A stretch of DNA of 64,000 nt. Origin: Flavobacterium sp. N502540. Lineage in GTDB: Bacteria; Bacteroidota; Bacteroidia; Flavobacteriales; Flavobacteriaceae. The notes beneath the pieces are model-generated. The model ran no database searches. It was not told the origin of the DNA and was given only the letters and a program-made list of their open reading frames with translations. The number at the start of each line of letters is the position of its first letter. Positions within the stretch are counted from its first letter, which is position 1. The translations under genes were made by a program, and so were the position numbers. Location of the stretch: the NCBI RefSeq assembly GCF_025947365.1, contig NZ_CP110012.1, forward strand, positions 5,022,001 through 5,086,000, given 5' to 3'. Shown in pieces: positions 8,301-17,418 of this stretch.

Positions 8301-11300
8301 CAGCACCTGCAGGTATGAGCAATTACACCTGGTCAATTTCAGGAAATGCTACTATTAGTGGTAATCTTTCGGGACAAACCGTTTTAGTAAATACTGGTGC
8401 TACTTGTAGTGCGCCATTTACATTAACTGTGGTAATCAGAGACATTAATGGTTGTGAATCAACATGCACCAAAATAATTAATGTTCAAGATATCACTGCT
8501 CCAACATGGACTACAGCTCCAGCTGCATTGGATGTGACTTTGCAATGTAGTGATACTGCTGGTTTGACAACTGCGCAGGCCAATGCTCCAATAGCTACTG
8601 ATAATTGTGGAGGAACGGTGAGTTACACCAAAGTTTCAGGGGCTTTTGTTGCAGGAAACTGCATAAACTCCGGAACGTATACCAATACCTGGACGGCTAC
8701 GGATGTTTGTACCAATGTATCGACTGTGTTTACTCAAACCATTACAATTCAAGACACTACCGCACCAACATGGACTACAGCTCCAGCCGCATTGGATGTG
8801 ACTTTGCAATGTAGTGATACTGCTGGTTTGACAACTGCTCAGGCTAATGCTCCAATAGCTACTGATAATTGTGGAGGAACGGTGAGTTATACTAAAGTTT
8901 CAGGGGCTTTCGTTGCCGGAAACTGCATAAACTCCGGAACTTATACCAATACCTGGACGGCTACGGATGTTTGTACCAATGTATCGACTGTGTTTACTCA
9001 AACCATTACAATTCAAGATACTACCGCACCAACATGGACTACGGCTCCGGCCGCATTGGATGTGACTTTGCAATGTAGTGATACTGCCGGTTTGACAACT
9101 GCTCAGGCCAATGCTCCAATAGCTACTGATAATTGTGGAGGAACGGTGAGTTATACCAAAGTTTCAGGGGCTTTTGTTGCTGGAAACTGCATAAACTCCG
9201 GAACGTATACCAATACCTGGACGGCTACGGATGTTTGTACCAATGTATCGACTGTGTTTACTCAAACCATTACGATACAAGACACTACCGCACCAACATG
9301 GACTACAGCTCCAGCTGCATTGGATGTGACTTTGCAATGTAGTGATACTGCCGGTTTGACAACTGCTCAGGCCAATGCTCCAATAGCTACTGATAATTGT
9401 GGAGGAACCGTAAGTTACACCAAAGTTTCAGGGGCTTTTGTTGCCGGAAACTGCATAAACTCCGGAACGTATACCAATACCTGGACGGCTACGGATGTTT
9501 GTACCAATGTATCGACTGTGTTTACTCAAACCATTACGATACAAGACACTACCGCGCCAACATGGACTACAGCTCCAGCTGCATTGGATGTGACTTTGCA
9601 ATGTAGTGATACTGCCGGTTTGACAACTGCGCAGGCCAATGCTCCAATAGCTACTGATAATTGTGGAGGAACGGTGACTTATACTAAAGTTTCTGGGGCT
9701 TTCGTTGCCGGAAACTGTGTGAACTCCGGAACTTATACCAATACCTGGACGGCTACGGATGTTTGTACCAATGTATCGACTGTGTTTACTCAAACCATTA
9801 CGATACAGGATACTACCGCGCCAACATGGACAACTGCTCCAGCCGCATTGGATGTGACTTTGCAATGTAGTGATACCGCTGGTTTGACAACTGCACAGGC
9901 CAATGCTCCAATAGCTACTGATAATTGTGGAGGAACGGTAAGTTATACCAAAGTTTCAGGGGCTTTTGTTGCTGGAAACTGCATAAACTCCGGAACGTAT
10001 ACCAATACCTGGACGGCTACAGATGTTTGTACAAATGTATCGACTGTGTTTACTCAAACCATTACAATTCAAGACACTACAGCACCAACATGGACTACGG
10101 CTCCAGCTGCATTGGATGTGACTTTGCAATGTAGTGATACTGCCGGTTTGACAACTGCACAAGCCAATGCTCCAATAGCTACTGATAATTGTGGAGGAAC
10201 GGTAAGTTATACTAAAGTTTCAGGGGCTTTCGTTGCCGGAAACTGCATAAACTCCGGAACGTATACCAATACCTGGACGGCTACGGATGTTTGTACCAAT
10301 GTATCGACTGTGTTTACTCAAACCATTACAATTCAAGACACTACCGCTCCAACATGGACTACGACTCCAGCCGCATTGGATGTAACTTTAGAATGTAGTG
10401 ATACTGCAGGTTTGATAACTGCACAGGCCAATGCTCCAATAGCTACTGATAATTGTGGAGGAACGGTGACTTATACCAAAACATCAGGTGCTTTCGTTGC
10501 AGGAAACTGCATAAACTCCGGAACTTATACCAATACCTGGACCGCTACGGATGTTTGTACCAATGTATCGACTGTGTTTACTCAAACCATTACGATACAA
10601 GACACTACAGCGCCAACATGGACAACTGCTCCGGCAGCATTGGATGTGACTTTGCAATGTAGCGATACTGCCGGTTTGACAACTGCGCAGGCCAATGCAC
10701 CAGTAGCTACCGATAATTGTGGAGGAACAGTTACCTATACCAAAGTAAGCGGTCAATTTCAAGGAGGGAATTGTGGAAGTACAGGAACTTATACCAATAC
10801 CTGGACTGCAAATGATGTTTGTAACAACACTTCAACAGTCTTTACTCAGATAATTACTGTTCAGGATACTGCTATTCCAACCTGGATTACACAAGCAGGA
10901 ACATTAGATACTACATTACAATGTAGTGATGCAGCAGGATTAACAGCTGCACAAAATCAAGCACCTATTGCTACCGCAAATTGTTCAACCGTCACTTACA
11001 CCAAAACGAGCGGTCAGTTTGTGGCTTCGGCATCTTGTAGCAATGCCGGTACCTATACTAATACTTGGGTTGCCGTAGATAATTGTGGTAATACTTCCGG
11101 TACTTTTACACAAGTAATCACTATTGAAGACACTACCGCTCCAACATGGACGACTGCTCCAGCTGCATTAGATGTGACTCTGGAATGTAGTGATACTGCA
11201 GGTTTGACAACTGCACAGTCCAATGCTCCAATAGCTACTGATAATTGTGGAGGAACGGTGACTTATACCAAAACATCAGGTGCTTTTGTTGCAGGAAACT

Positions 11301-14300
11301 GCATAAACTCCGGAACTTATACCAATACCTGGACGGCTACGGATGTTTGTACCAATGTATCGACTGTGTTTACTCAAACCATTACAATTCAAGACACCAC
11401 CGCGCCAACATGGACTACAGCTCCAGCCGCATTGGATGTGACTTTGCAATGTAGTGATACTGCTGGTTTGACAACTGCTCAGGCCAATGCTCCAATAGCT
11501 ACTGATAATTGTGGAGGAACGGTGACTTATACCAAAGTTTCAGGGGCTTTCGTTGTAGGAAACTGCATAAACTCCGGAACGTATACCAATACTTGGACGG
11601 CTACGGATGTTTGTACCAATGTATCGACTGTGTTTACTCAAACCATTACAATTCAAGACACTACCGCTCCAACATGGACTACGGCTCCAGCCGCATTGGA
11701 TGTAACTTTAGAATGTAGTGATACTGCCGGTTTGACAACCGCACAGGCCAATGCTCCAATAGCTACTGACAATTGTGGAGGAACGGTTACCTATACCAAA
11801 GTTTCCGGGGCTTTCGTTGCTGGAAACTGCATAAACTCCGGAACTTATACCAATACCTGGACGGCTACAGATGTTTGTACCAATGTATCGACTGTGTTTA
11901 CTCAAACCATTACGATACAAGATACTACAGCGCCAACATGGACAACTGCTCCAGCCGCATTGGATGTGACTTTGCAATGTAGTGATACTGCTGGTTTAAC
12001 AACTGCACAGGCCAATGCTCCAATAGCTACTGATAATTGTGGAGGAACAATTACCTATACCAAAGTAAGCGGTCAATTTCAAGGAGGAAATTGTGGAAGT
12101 ACAGGAACTTATACCAATACCTGGACTGCAAATGATGTTTGTAACAACACCTCAACAGTCTTTACTCAGGTAATTACTGTTCAGGATACTGCTATTCCAA
12201 CCTGGATTACACAAGCAGGAACATTAGATACTACATTACAATGTAGTGATGCTGCTGGATTAACAGCTGCGCAAAATCAGGCACCTACTGCTACCGCAAA
12301 TTGTTCAACCGTCACTTACACCAAAACGAGCGGTCAGTTTGTAGCTTCAGTGTCTTGCAGCAATGCCGGTACCTATACTAATACTTGGGTTGCCATAGAT
12401 AATTGTGGTAATACTTCCGGTACTTTTACACAAGTAATCACTATCGAAGATACTACCGCACCAACATGGACAACTGCTCCGGCCGCATTGGATGTGACTT
12501 TAGAATGTAGTGATACCGCTGGTTTGACAACTGCACAGGCCAATACTCCAATAGCTACTGATAATTGTGGAGGAACGGTTACCTATACCAAAGTTTCAGG
12601 GGCTTTTGTTGCAGGAAACTGCATAAACTCCGGAACGTATACCAATACCTGGACGGCTACCGATGTTTGTACCAATGTATCGACTGTGTTTACTCAAACC
12701 ATTACAATTCAAGACACTACCGCTCCAACATGGACTACGGCTCCAGCCGCATTGGATGTAACTTTAGAATGTAGTGATACTGCCGGTTTGACAACCGCAC
12801 AGGCCAATGCTCCAATAGCTACTGACAATTGTGGAGGAACGGTTACCTATACCAAAGTTTCCGGGGCTTTCGTTGCTGGAAACTGCATAAACTCCGGAAC
12901 TTATACCAATACCTGGACGGCTACAGATGTTTGTACCAATGTATCGACTGTGTTTACTCAAACCATTACGATACAAGATACTACAGCGCCAACATGGACA
13001 ACTGCTCCAGCCGCATTGGATGTGACTTTGCAATGTAGTGATACTGCTGGTTTAACAACTGCACAGGCCAATGCTCCAATAGCTACTGATAATTGTGGAG
13101 GAACAATTACCTATACCAAAGTAAGCGGTCAATTTCAAGGAGGAAATTGTGGAAGTACAGGAACTTATACCAATACCTGGACTGCAAATGATGTTTGTAA
13201 CAACACCTCAACAGTCTTTACTCAGGTAATTACTGTTCAGGATACTGCTATTCCAACCTGGATTACACAAGCAGGAACATTAGATACTACATTACAATGT
13301 AGTGATGCTGCTGGATTAACAGCTGCGCAAAATCAGGCACCTACTGCTACCGCAAATTGTTCAACCGTCACTTACACCAAAACGAGCGGTCAGTTTGTAG
13401 CTTCAGTGTCTTGCAGCAATGCCGGTACCTATACTAATACTTGGGTTGCCATAGATAATTGTGGTAATACTTCCGGTACTTTTACACAAGTAATCACTAT
13501 CGAAGATACTACCGCACCAACATGGACAACTGCTCCGGCCGCATTGGATGTGACTTTAGAATGTAGTGATACCGCTGGTTTGACAACTGCACAGGCCAAT
13601 ACTCCAATAGCTACTGATAATTGTGGAGGAACGGTTACCTATACCAAAGTTTCAGGGGCTTTTGTTGCAGGAAACTGCATAAACTCCGGAACGTATACCA
13701 ATACCTGGACGGCTACCGATGTTTGTACCAATGTATCGACTGTGTTTACTCAAACCATTACAATTCAAGACACTACCGCGCCAACATGGACTACGGCTCC
13801 AGCTGCATTGGATGTGACTTTGCAATGTAATGATACTGCCGGTTTGACAACTGCTCAGGCCAATGCTCCAATAGCTACTGATAATTGTGGAGGAACGGTG
13901 ACTTATATCAAAGTTTCAGGTGCTTTTGTTGCCGGAAACTGCATAAACTCCGGAACGTATACCAATACCTGGACGGCTACAGATGTTTGTACCAATGTAT
14001 CGACTGTGTTTACTCAAACCATTACGATTCAAGACACTACCGCGCCAACATGGACAACTGCTCCAGCTGCATTGGATGTGACTTTGCAATGTAGTGATAC
14101 TGCCGGTTTGACAACTGCTCAGGCCAATGCTCCAATAGCTACTGATAATTGTGGAGGAACCGTTACCTATACCAAAGTAAGCGGTCAATTTCAAGGAGGA
14201 AATTGTGGAAGTACAGGAACTTATACCAATACCTGGACTGCAAATGATGTTTGTAACAACACCTCAACAGTCTTTACTCAGGTAATTACTGTTCAGGATA

Positions 14301-17275
14301 CTGCTATTCCAACCTGGATTACACAAGCAGGAACATTAGATACTACATTACAATGTAGTGATGCTGCTGGATTAACAGCTGCGCAAAATCAAGCACCTAT
14401 TGCTACCGCAAATTGTTCAACCGTCACTTACACCAAAACAAGCGGTCAGTTTGTAGCTTCAGTGTCTTGCAGCAATGCCGGTACCTATACTAATACTTGG
14501 GTTGCCGTAGATAATTGTGGTAATACTTCCGGTACTTTTACACAAGTAATCACTATCGAAGATACCACGAAACCAACCTGGACTACTCTACCGGGAAGCT
14601 TGAATAAAACCATTCAATGTAGTGATGCGGCAGGTTTAGCTACTGCGCAAGCCAGTGCACCTGTAGCAACCGATAATTGTGATAACGATGTGACCAATAT
14701 CATTAAAACCAGTGGCCAGTTTGTAGCTTCTCAATCTTGTGGAAACTCCGGAACCTACACCAATACCTGGACCGTTAAGGATAATTGTGGCAATACTTCC
14801 GATACTTTTACACAAGTAATCACTATCGAAGACACCACCAAACCTACCTGGACTACTCTAACGGGAAGTTTAGATATTACGATCCAATGTAGTGATGCGG
14901 CAGGTTTAATTGCCGCTCAAGCCAATGCGCCTGTAGCAACCGATAATTGTGATAGCGATGTGACCAATATCGTTAAAACCAGTGGTCAGTTTGTAGCTTC
15001 TACATCATGTGGAAACTCCGGAACCTACACCAATACCTGGACCGTTAAGGATAATTGTGGCAATACTTCTGATACTTTTACACAAGTAATCACTATCGAA
15101 GATACCACCAAACCAACCTGGACTACTCTAACGGGAAGTTTAGATATTACGATCCAATGTAGTGATGCGGCAGGTTTAATTGCTGCTCAAGCCAATGCGC
15201 CTGTAGCAACCGATAATTGTGATAGCGATGTGACCAATATCGTTAAAACCAGTGGTCAGTTTGTAGCTTCTACATCATGTGGAAACTCCGGAACCTATAC
15301 CAATACCTGGACCGTTAAGGATAATTGTGGTAATACTTCTGATACTTTTACACAAGTAATCACTATCGAAGATACCACCAAACCTACCTGGACTACTCTA
15401 GCGGGAAGTTTGAATAAAACCATTCAATGTAGTGATACCGAAGGGCTGACAACTGCGCAAGCCAGTGCGCCTGTAGCAACCGATAATTGTGATAGCGATG
15501 TGACCAATATCGTTAAAACCAGTGGTCAGTTTGTAGCTTCTACATCATGTGGAAACTCCGGAACCTACACCAATACCTGGACCGTTAAGGATAATTGTGG
15601 TAATACTTCTGATACTTTTACACAAGTAATCACTATCGAAGACACCACCAAACCTACCTGGACTACTCTAGCGGGAAGTTTGAATAAAACCATTCAATGT
15701 AGTGATGCGGCAGGTTTAATTGCTGCTCAAGCCAGTGCGCCTGTAGCAACCGATAATTGTGATAACGATGTGACCAATATCGTTAAAACCAGTGGCCAGT
15801 TTGTAGCTTCTCAGTCTTGTGGAAACTCCGGAACCTATACCAATACCTGGACCGTTAAGGATAATTGTGGCAATACTTCCGATACTTTTACACAGGTAAT
15901 CACTATCGAAGACACCACCAAACCTACCTGGACCACTCTGGCCGGAAGTTTGAATAAAACCATTCAATGTAGTGATACCGAAGGGCTGACAACTGCGCAA
16001 GCCAGTGCGCCTGTAGCAACCGATAATTGTGATAGCGATGTGACGATCGAGAAAACTACAGGACAGTTTGTACCCTCTGCTACTTGTGCAAATGCCGGAA
16101 CCTATACAAACAGTTGGGTAGCAAAAGACAATTGCAACAATATTACAGATACCTTCATTCAAGTGATTACGATCGAAGATACCAGCAAACCAGTCTTTAA
16201 TGGAGTTCTTCCTGCGAATATTACAGTATCATGTGATAAAGTGCCTGCACCGGCTAATATAACAGCATCAGACAATTGTAATGCTAATGTGCCGGTAGTT
16301 TATACTGAAACAAAAAACAGTATTGAAAATGAATGCAGCACAAATTATACACTGACCCGTACCTGGACCAGCAGCGATTGTAGCGGTAATACAACTTCCT
16401 ACACACAGCTAATTACTGTTAAGGATACTACTCCGCCAACAGGAACAATCCCGGCAGATGTTACTTTACAAAACATAGCAGATATTCCTGTTGCCAATAC
16501 GGGAGCCGTAACCAATACTGCCGATAATTGCAGCCAAACTGTAACGGTAACCGTAAGTGATTCTAATAATGGAGGCACTGGTTGTGGAAACAGTCCTTAT
16601 ATCTTAACAAGAACATACACTTTATCCGATTGTGCCGGCAATAAAACAATACTCGTACAAACCATAACAGTTGTACATGAAATTGTTACAACAGCTCCTT
16701 TTGCAATTGAAGCCTGTAATGCCGATACTTCAACGGTTAATTTGTTAGGTCCGTTGCCTAGAAATACTTCTACAACCGGTACCTGGATTGATACCAATAA
16801 TACCGGTGCATTAAATGGCAGTGTTGTAACTACTTTTGGCCTTCCGACTGGTAACTATTCATTTGAATATCAAATAAAAGACGAAGCGTGTCCAAGAAGT
16901 TTAGTGGTAAACCTTACGGTTAATGATGATTGCAAAGTTTTGGCCTGCGGAACTATACTGGTCCATAACGCATTCTCTCCTAATAACGACGGTATAAACG
17001 ACCGATTTGTTATCGACCATATCGAAGACACTGCTTGTTATCCTGACAATAGTGTCGAAATATACAACCGTTGGGGAGTATTAGTATTCGATACTAAAAA
17101 CTACAACAATACCACCAATGCTTTTGATGGCATTTCGAGAGGAAGAACAACAGTAAGTCAATCAGATGGTCTTCCAACGGGAACTTATTTTTACATTCTT
17201 AATTACACCTCCGTAGATGGAAATGGTGCAATACAAATGAACAAAAAAGACGGATACTTATATCTTTCCAGATAA
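5342..17275 (+). CDS. giant repetitive T9SS-secreted surface adhesin (PKD-like and HYR-like repeats)
   Basis: A protein of 3977 residues. In order: signal peptide (about 1-25, ending 'FAYSQ'); a unique N-terminal region (about 26-200) of unknown fold; a PKD-like domain (about 205-290); seven 96-residue PKD-like repeats (294-965); a linker with a further PKD-like unit (966-1052); 29 HYR-like repeats of 88-90 residues with four cysteines each (1053-3615); two diverged HYR-like units (about 3616-3780); and a C-terminal gliding-motility/T9SS type-B sorting domain (about 3870-3977) with 'NAFSPNNDGINDRF' and 'EIYNRWG'. Known relatives such as SprB are exported by T9SS and act in adhesion or gliding; the role here is inferred. 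It is followed by PorP/SprF and PorE-like genes, the usual partners of such adhesins. The composition is extreme: Thr-, Asn- and Cys-rich, with very few charged residues. Confidence 0.9.
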   Translation: MKKITLIPFLAFLLLMLSTIFAYSQNTNVTFDNTNASLTTTPACSLSQCNAQDVTFGSVYLGDNVGNVATLAYVSNPVNGLYIWVTIASNSSKYDLMFQFDYLVGGVRKNFDNTNFVGAVTDRLTIKIRGSIITAGSKYRMAQITNYTAGQSLELKNIYLGWETSGQAITPSQSLSLITCNPPKCSSAYSSGIIIKTPLFADFSITKSCDGGSFQKVVYASTSTGVEPNTNYSWSFPGAATISPVSLTTIGPYTVTYSSAGPFSASLTVSDPTNQVIPNTKTVNNITVTACCTTPIITAMTSTICSGSTFTATPANGTNGTVPAGTTYSWAAPSVIGITGTAAGSNAANISGTLTNTTNAPINVVYTVTPTSGTCTGSTFTVTVTVNPKPALNNITATSICSGDTFTTTPANGTNGTVPAGTTYSWAAPSVIGITGTAAGSNAANISGTLTNTTNAPINVVYTVTPTSGTCTGSTFTVTVTVNPKPALNNITATSICSGDTFTTTPANGTNGTVPAGTTYSWAAPSVIGITGTAAGSNAANISGTLTNTTNAPINVVYTVTPTSGTCTGSTFTVTVTVNPKPALNNITATSICSGDTFTTTPANGTNGTVPTGTTYSWAAPSVIGITGTAAGSNAANISGTLTNTTNAPINVVYTVTPTSGTCTGSTFTVTVTVNPKPALNNITATSICSGDTFTTTPANGTNGTVPTGTTYSWAAPSVIGITGTAAGSNAANISGTLTNTTNAPINVVYTVTPTSGTCTGSTFTVTVTVNPKPALNNITATSICSGDTFTTTPANGTNGTVPTGTTYSWAAPSVIGITGTAAGSNAANISGTLTNTTNAPINVVYTVTPTSGTCTGSTFTVTVTVNPKPALNNITATSICSGGNFTVTPANGINGTVPTGTTYSWAAPSVIGISGTAAGSNAANISGTLTNTTNAPINVVYTVTPTSGTCTGSTFTVTVTVNPLPVCLITGSDGPLCPSSTANSYSAPAGMSNYTWSISGNATISGNLSGQTVLVNTGATCSAPFTLTVVIRDINGCESTCTKIINVQDITAPTWTTAPAALDVTLQCSDTAGLTTAQANAPIATDNCGGTVSYTKVSGAFVAGNCINSGTYTNTWTATDVCTNVSTVFTQTITIQDTTAPTWTTAPAALDVTLQCSDTAGLTTAQANAPIATDNCGGTVSYTKVSGAFVAGNCINSGTYTNTWTATDVCTNVSTVFTQTITIQDTTAPTWTTAPAALDVTLQCSDTAGLTTAQANAPIATDNCGGTVSYTKVSGAFVAGNCINSGTYTNTWTATDVCTNVSTVFTQTITIQDTTAPTWTTAPAALDVTLQCSDTAGLTTAQANAPIATDNCGGTVSYTKVSGAFVAGNCINSGTYTNTWTATDVCTNVSTVFTQTITIQDTTAPTWTTAPAALDVTLQCSDTAGLTTAQANAPIATDNCGGTVTYTKVSGAFVAGNCVNSGTYTNTWTATDVCTNVSTVFTQTITIQDTTAPTWTTAPAALDVTLQCSDTAGLTTAQANAPIATDNCGGTVSYTKVSGAFVAGNCINSGTYTNTWTATDVCTNVSTVFTQTITIQDTTAPTWTTAPAALDVTLQCSDTAGLTTAQANAPIATDNCGGTVSYTKVSGAFVAGNCINSGTYTNTWTATDVCTNVSTVFTQTITIQDTTAPTWTTTPAALDVTLECSDTAGLITAQANAPIATDNCGGTVTYTKTSGAFVAGNCINSGTYTNTWTATDVCTNVSTVFTQTITIQDTTAPTWTTAPAALDVTLQCSDTAGLTTAQANAPVATDNCGGTVTYTKVSGQFQGGNCGSTGTYTNTWTANDVCNNTSTVFTQIITVQDTAIPTWITQAGTLDTTLQCSDAAGLTAAQNQAPIATANCSTVTYTKTSGQFVASASCSNAGTYTNTWVAVDNCGNTSGTFTQVITIEDTTAPTWTTAPAALDVTLECSDTAGLTTAQSNAPIATDNCGGTVTYTKTSGAFVAGNCINSGTYTNTWTATDVCTNVSTVFTQTITIQDTTAPTWTTAPAALDVTLQCSDTAGLTTAQANAPIATDNCGGTVTYTKVSGAFVVGNCINSGTYTNTWTATDVCTNVSTVFTQTITIQDTTAPTWTTAPAALDVTLECSDTAGLTTAQANAPIATDNCGGTVTYTKVSGAFVAGNCINSGTYTNTWTATDVCTNVSTVFTQTITIQDTTAPTWTTAPAALDVTLQCSDTAGLTTAQANAPIATDNCGGTITYTKVSGQFQGGNCGSTGTYTNTWTANDVCNNTSTVFTQVITVQDTAIPTWITQAGTLDTTLQCSDAAGLTAAQNQAPTATANCSTVTYTKTSGQFVASVSCSNAGTYTNTWVAIDNCGNTSGTFTQVITIEDTTAPTWTTAPAALDVTLECSDTAGLTTAQANTPIATDNCGGTVTYTKVSGAFVAGNCINSGTYTNTWTATDVCTNVSTVFTQTITIQDTTAPTWTTAPAALDVTLECSDTAGLTTAQANAPIATDNCGGTVTYTKVSGAFVAGNCINSGTYTNTWTATDVCTNVSTVFTQTITIQDTTAPTWTTAPAALDVTLQCSDTAGLTTAQANAPIATDNCGGTITYTKVSGQFQGGNCGSTGTYTNTWTANDVCNNTSTVFTQVITVQDTAIPTWITQAGTLDTTLQCSDAAGLTAAQNQAPTATANCSTVTYTKTSGQFVASVSCSNAGTYTNTWVAIDNCGNTSGTFTQVITIEDTTAPTWTTAPAALDVTLECSDTAGLTTAQANTPIATDNCGGTVTYTKVSGAFVAGNCINSGTYTNTWTATDVCTNVSTVFTQTITIQDTTAPTWTTAPAALDVTLQCNDTAGLTTAQANAPIATDNCGGTVTYIKVSGAFVAGNCINSGTYTNTWTATDVCTNVSTVFTQTITIQDTTAPTWTTAPAALDVTLQCSDTAGLTTAQANAPIATDNCGGTVTYTKVSGQFQGGNCGSTGTYTNTWTANDVCNNTSTVFTQVITVQDTAIPTWITQAGTLDTTLQCSDAAGLTAAQNQAPIATANCSTVTYTKTSGQFVASVSCSNAGTYTNTWVAVDNCGNTSGTFTQVITIEDTTKPTWTTLPGSLNKTIQCSDAAGLATAQASAPVATDNCDNDVTNIIKTSGQFVASQSCGNSGTYTNTWTVKDNCGNTSDTFTQVITIEDTTKPTWTTLTGSLDITIQCSDAAGLIAAQANAPVATDNCDSDVTNIVKTSGQFVASTSCGNSGTYTNTWTVKDNCGNTSDTFTQVITIEDTTKPTWTTLTGSLDITIQCSDAAGLIAAQANAPVATDNCDSDVTNIVKTSGQFVASTSCGNSGTYTNTWTVKDNCGNTSDTFTQVITIEDTTKPTWTTLAGSLNKTIQCSDTEGLTTAQASAPVATDNCDSDVTNIVKTSGQFVASTSCGNSGTYTNTWTVKDNCGNTSDTFTQVITIEDTTKPTWTTLAGSLNKTIQCSDAAGLIAAQASAPVATDNCDNDVTNIVKTSGQFVASQSCGNSGTYTNTWTVKDNCGNTSDTFTQVITIEDTTKPTWTTLAGSLNKTIQCSDTEGLTTAQASAPVATDNCDSDVTIEKTTGQFVPSATCANAGTYTNSWVAKDNCNNITDTFIQVITIEDTSKPVFNGVLPANITVSCDKVPAPANITASDNCNANVPVVYTETKNSIENECSTNYTLTRTWTSSDCSGNTTSYTQLITVKDTTPPTGTIPADVTLQNIADIPVANTGAVTNTADNCSQTVTVTVSDSNNGGTGCGNSPYILTRTYTLSDCAGNKTILVQTITVVHEIVTTAPFAIEACNADTSTVNLLGPLPRNTSTTGTWIDTNNTGALNGSVVTTFGLPTGNYSFEYQIKDEACPRSLVVNLTVNDDCKVLACGTILVHNAFSPNNDGINDRFVIDHIEDTACYPDNSVEIYNRWGVLVFDTKNYNNTTNAFDGISRGRTTVSQSDGLPTGTYFYILNYTSVDGNGAIQMNKKDGYLYLSR
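6221..8236 (+). repeat. seven tandem 288-bp repeats (PKD-like)
   Basis: The period is exactly 288 bases (96 codons). The word ATGCAG before the Ser-Gly codons recurs at 6253, 6541, 6829, 7117, 7405, 7693 and 7981. Copies 2-6 are nearly identical, while copies 1 and 7 differ more, as expected for end units of an array that expands by internal recombination. Each unit has two cysteines. Confidence 0.95.
8498..16186 (+). repeat. 29 tandem ~264-bp repeats (HYR-like, four Cys)
   Basis: Counting units from the translation gives 23 of 88 codons, five of 90 and one of 89, which adds up exactly to 7689 bases. Three subtypes occur: 'APTWTTAPAALDVTL' units, 'IPTWITQAGTLDTTL' units that always follow a 'GQFQGGNCG' unit, and 'KPTWTTL' units at the 3' end. 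Every unit keeps four cysteines, in the contexts QCSD/ECSD, DNC or ANC, NC/SC and VC/NC. Confidence 0.95.
11606..13779 (+). repeat. higher-order duplication of four HYR repeats (1056-bp offset)
   Basis: Bases 11606-12723 match 12662-13779 at a fixed offset of 1056 bases (four repeat units). I found no mismatch in the segments compared by eye. The match stops at 11605 (G against C at 12661) and at 12724 (T against G). Units 13-16 and 17-20 are identical in protein sequence. Confidence 0.85.
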
Positions 17276-17282
17276 GCAGATG

Positions 17283-17319
17283 CCATCCTGATTGCATAAT
17301 TCATCAGTGATCAGGATGG
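17283..17319 (+). terminator. hairpin between the adhesin and porP-like genes
   Basis: CCATCCTGAT (17283-17292) pairs perfectly with ATCAGGATGG (17310-17319), with a 17-base loop, followed by TTTTC. It starts a few bases after the adhesin stop codon. It may be a partial terminator or a processing site that sets different levels for the adhesin and its outer-membrane partners. Confidence 0.5.
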
Positions 17320-17418
17320 TTTTCAATTGAAAAACTCATGTAATAGATTTCTGAATTCATTTAGCTTATTTTTTTAAGATTCAAAAGGCAATAACAATAT
17401 TAAAATAATTTACCTACT

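Noticed and set aside
8605..14194. Many 65-145-codon frames on both strands inside the adhesin gene
   Set aside because: They recur with the 264-base period in other frames of the same repeats and encode low-complexity Cys/Ser/Tyr peptides. They are by-products of the repeat.
6221..16186. CRISPR array or satellite DNA
   Set aside because: The repeats are 264 or 288 bases long, head to tail without unique spacers, and stay in one open frame. They are coding tandem repeats.
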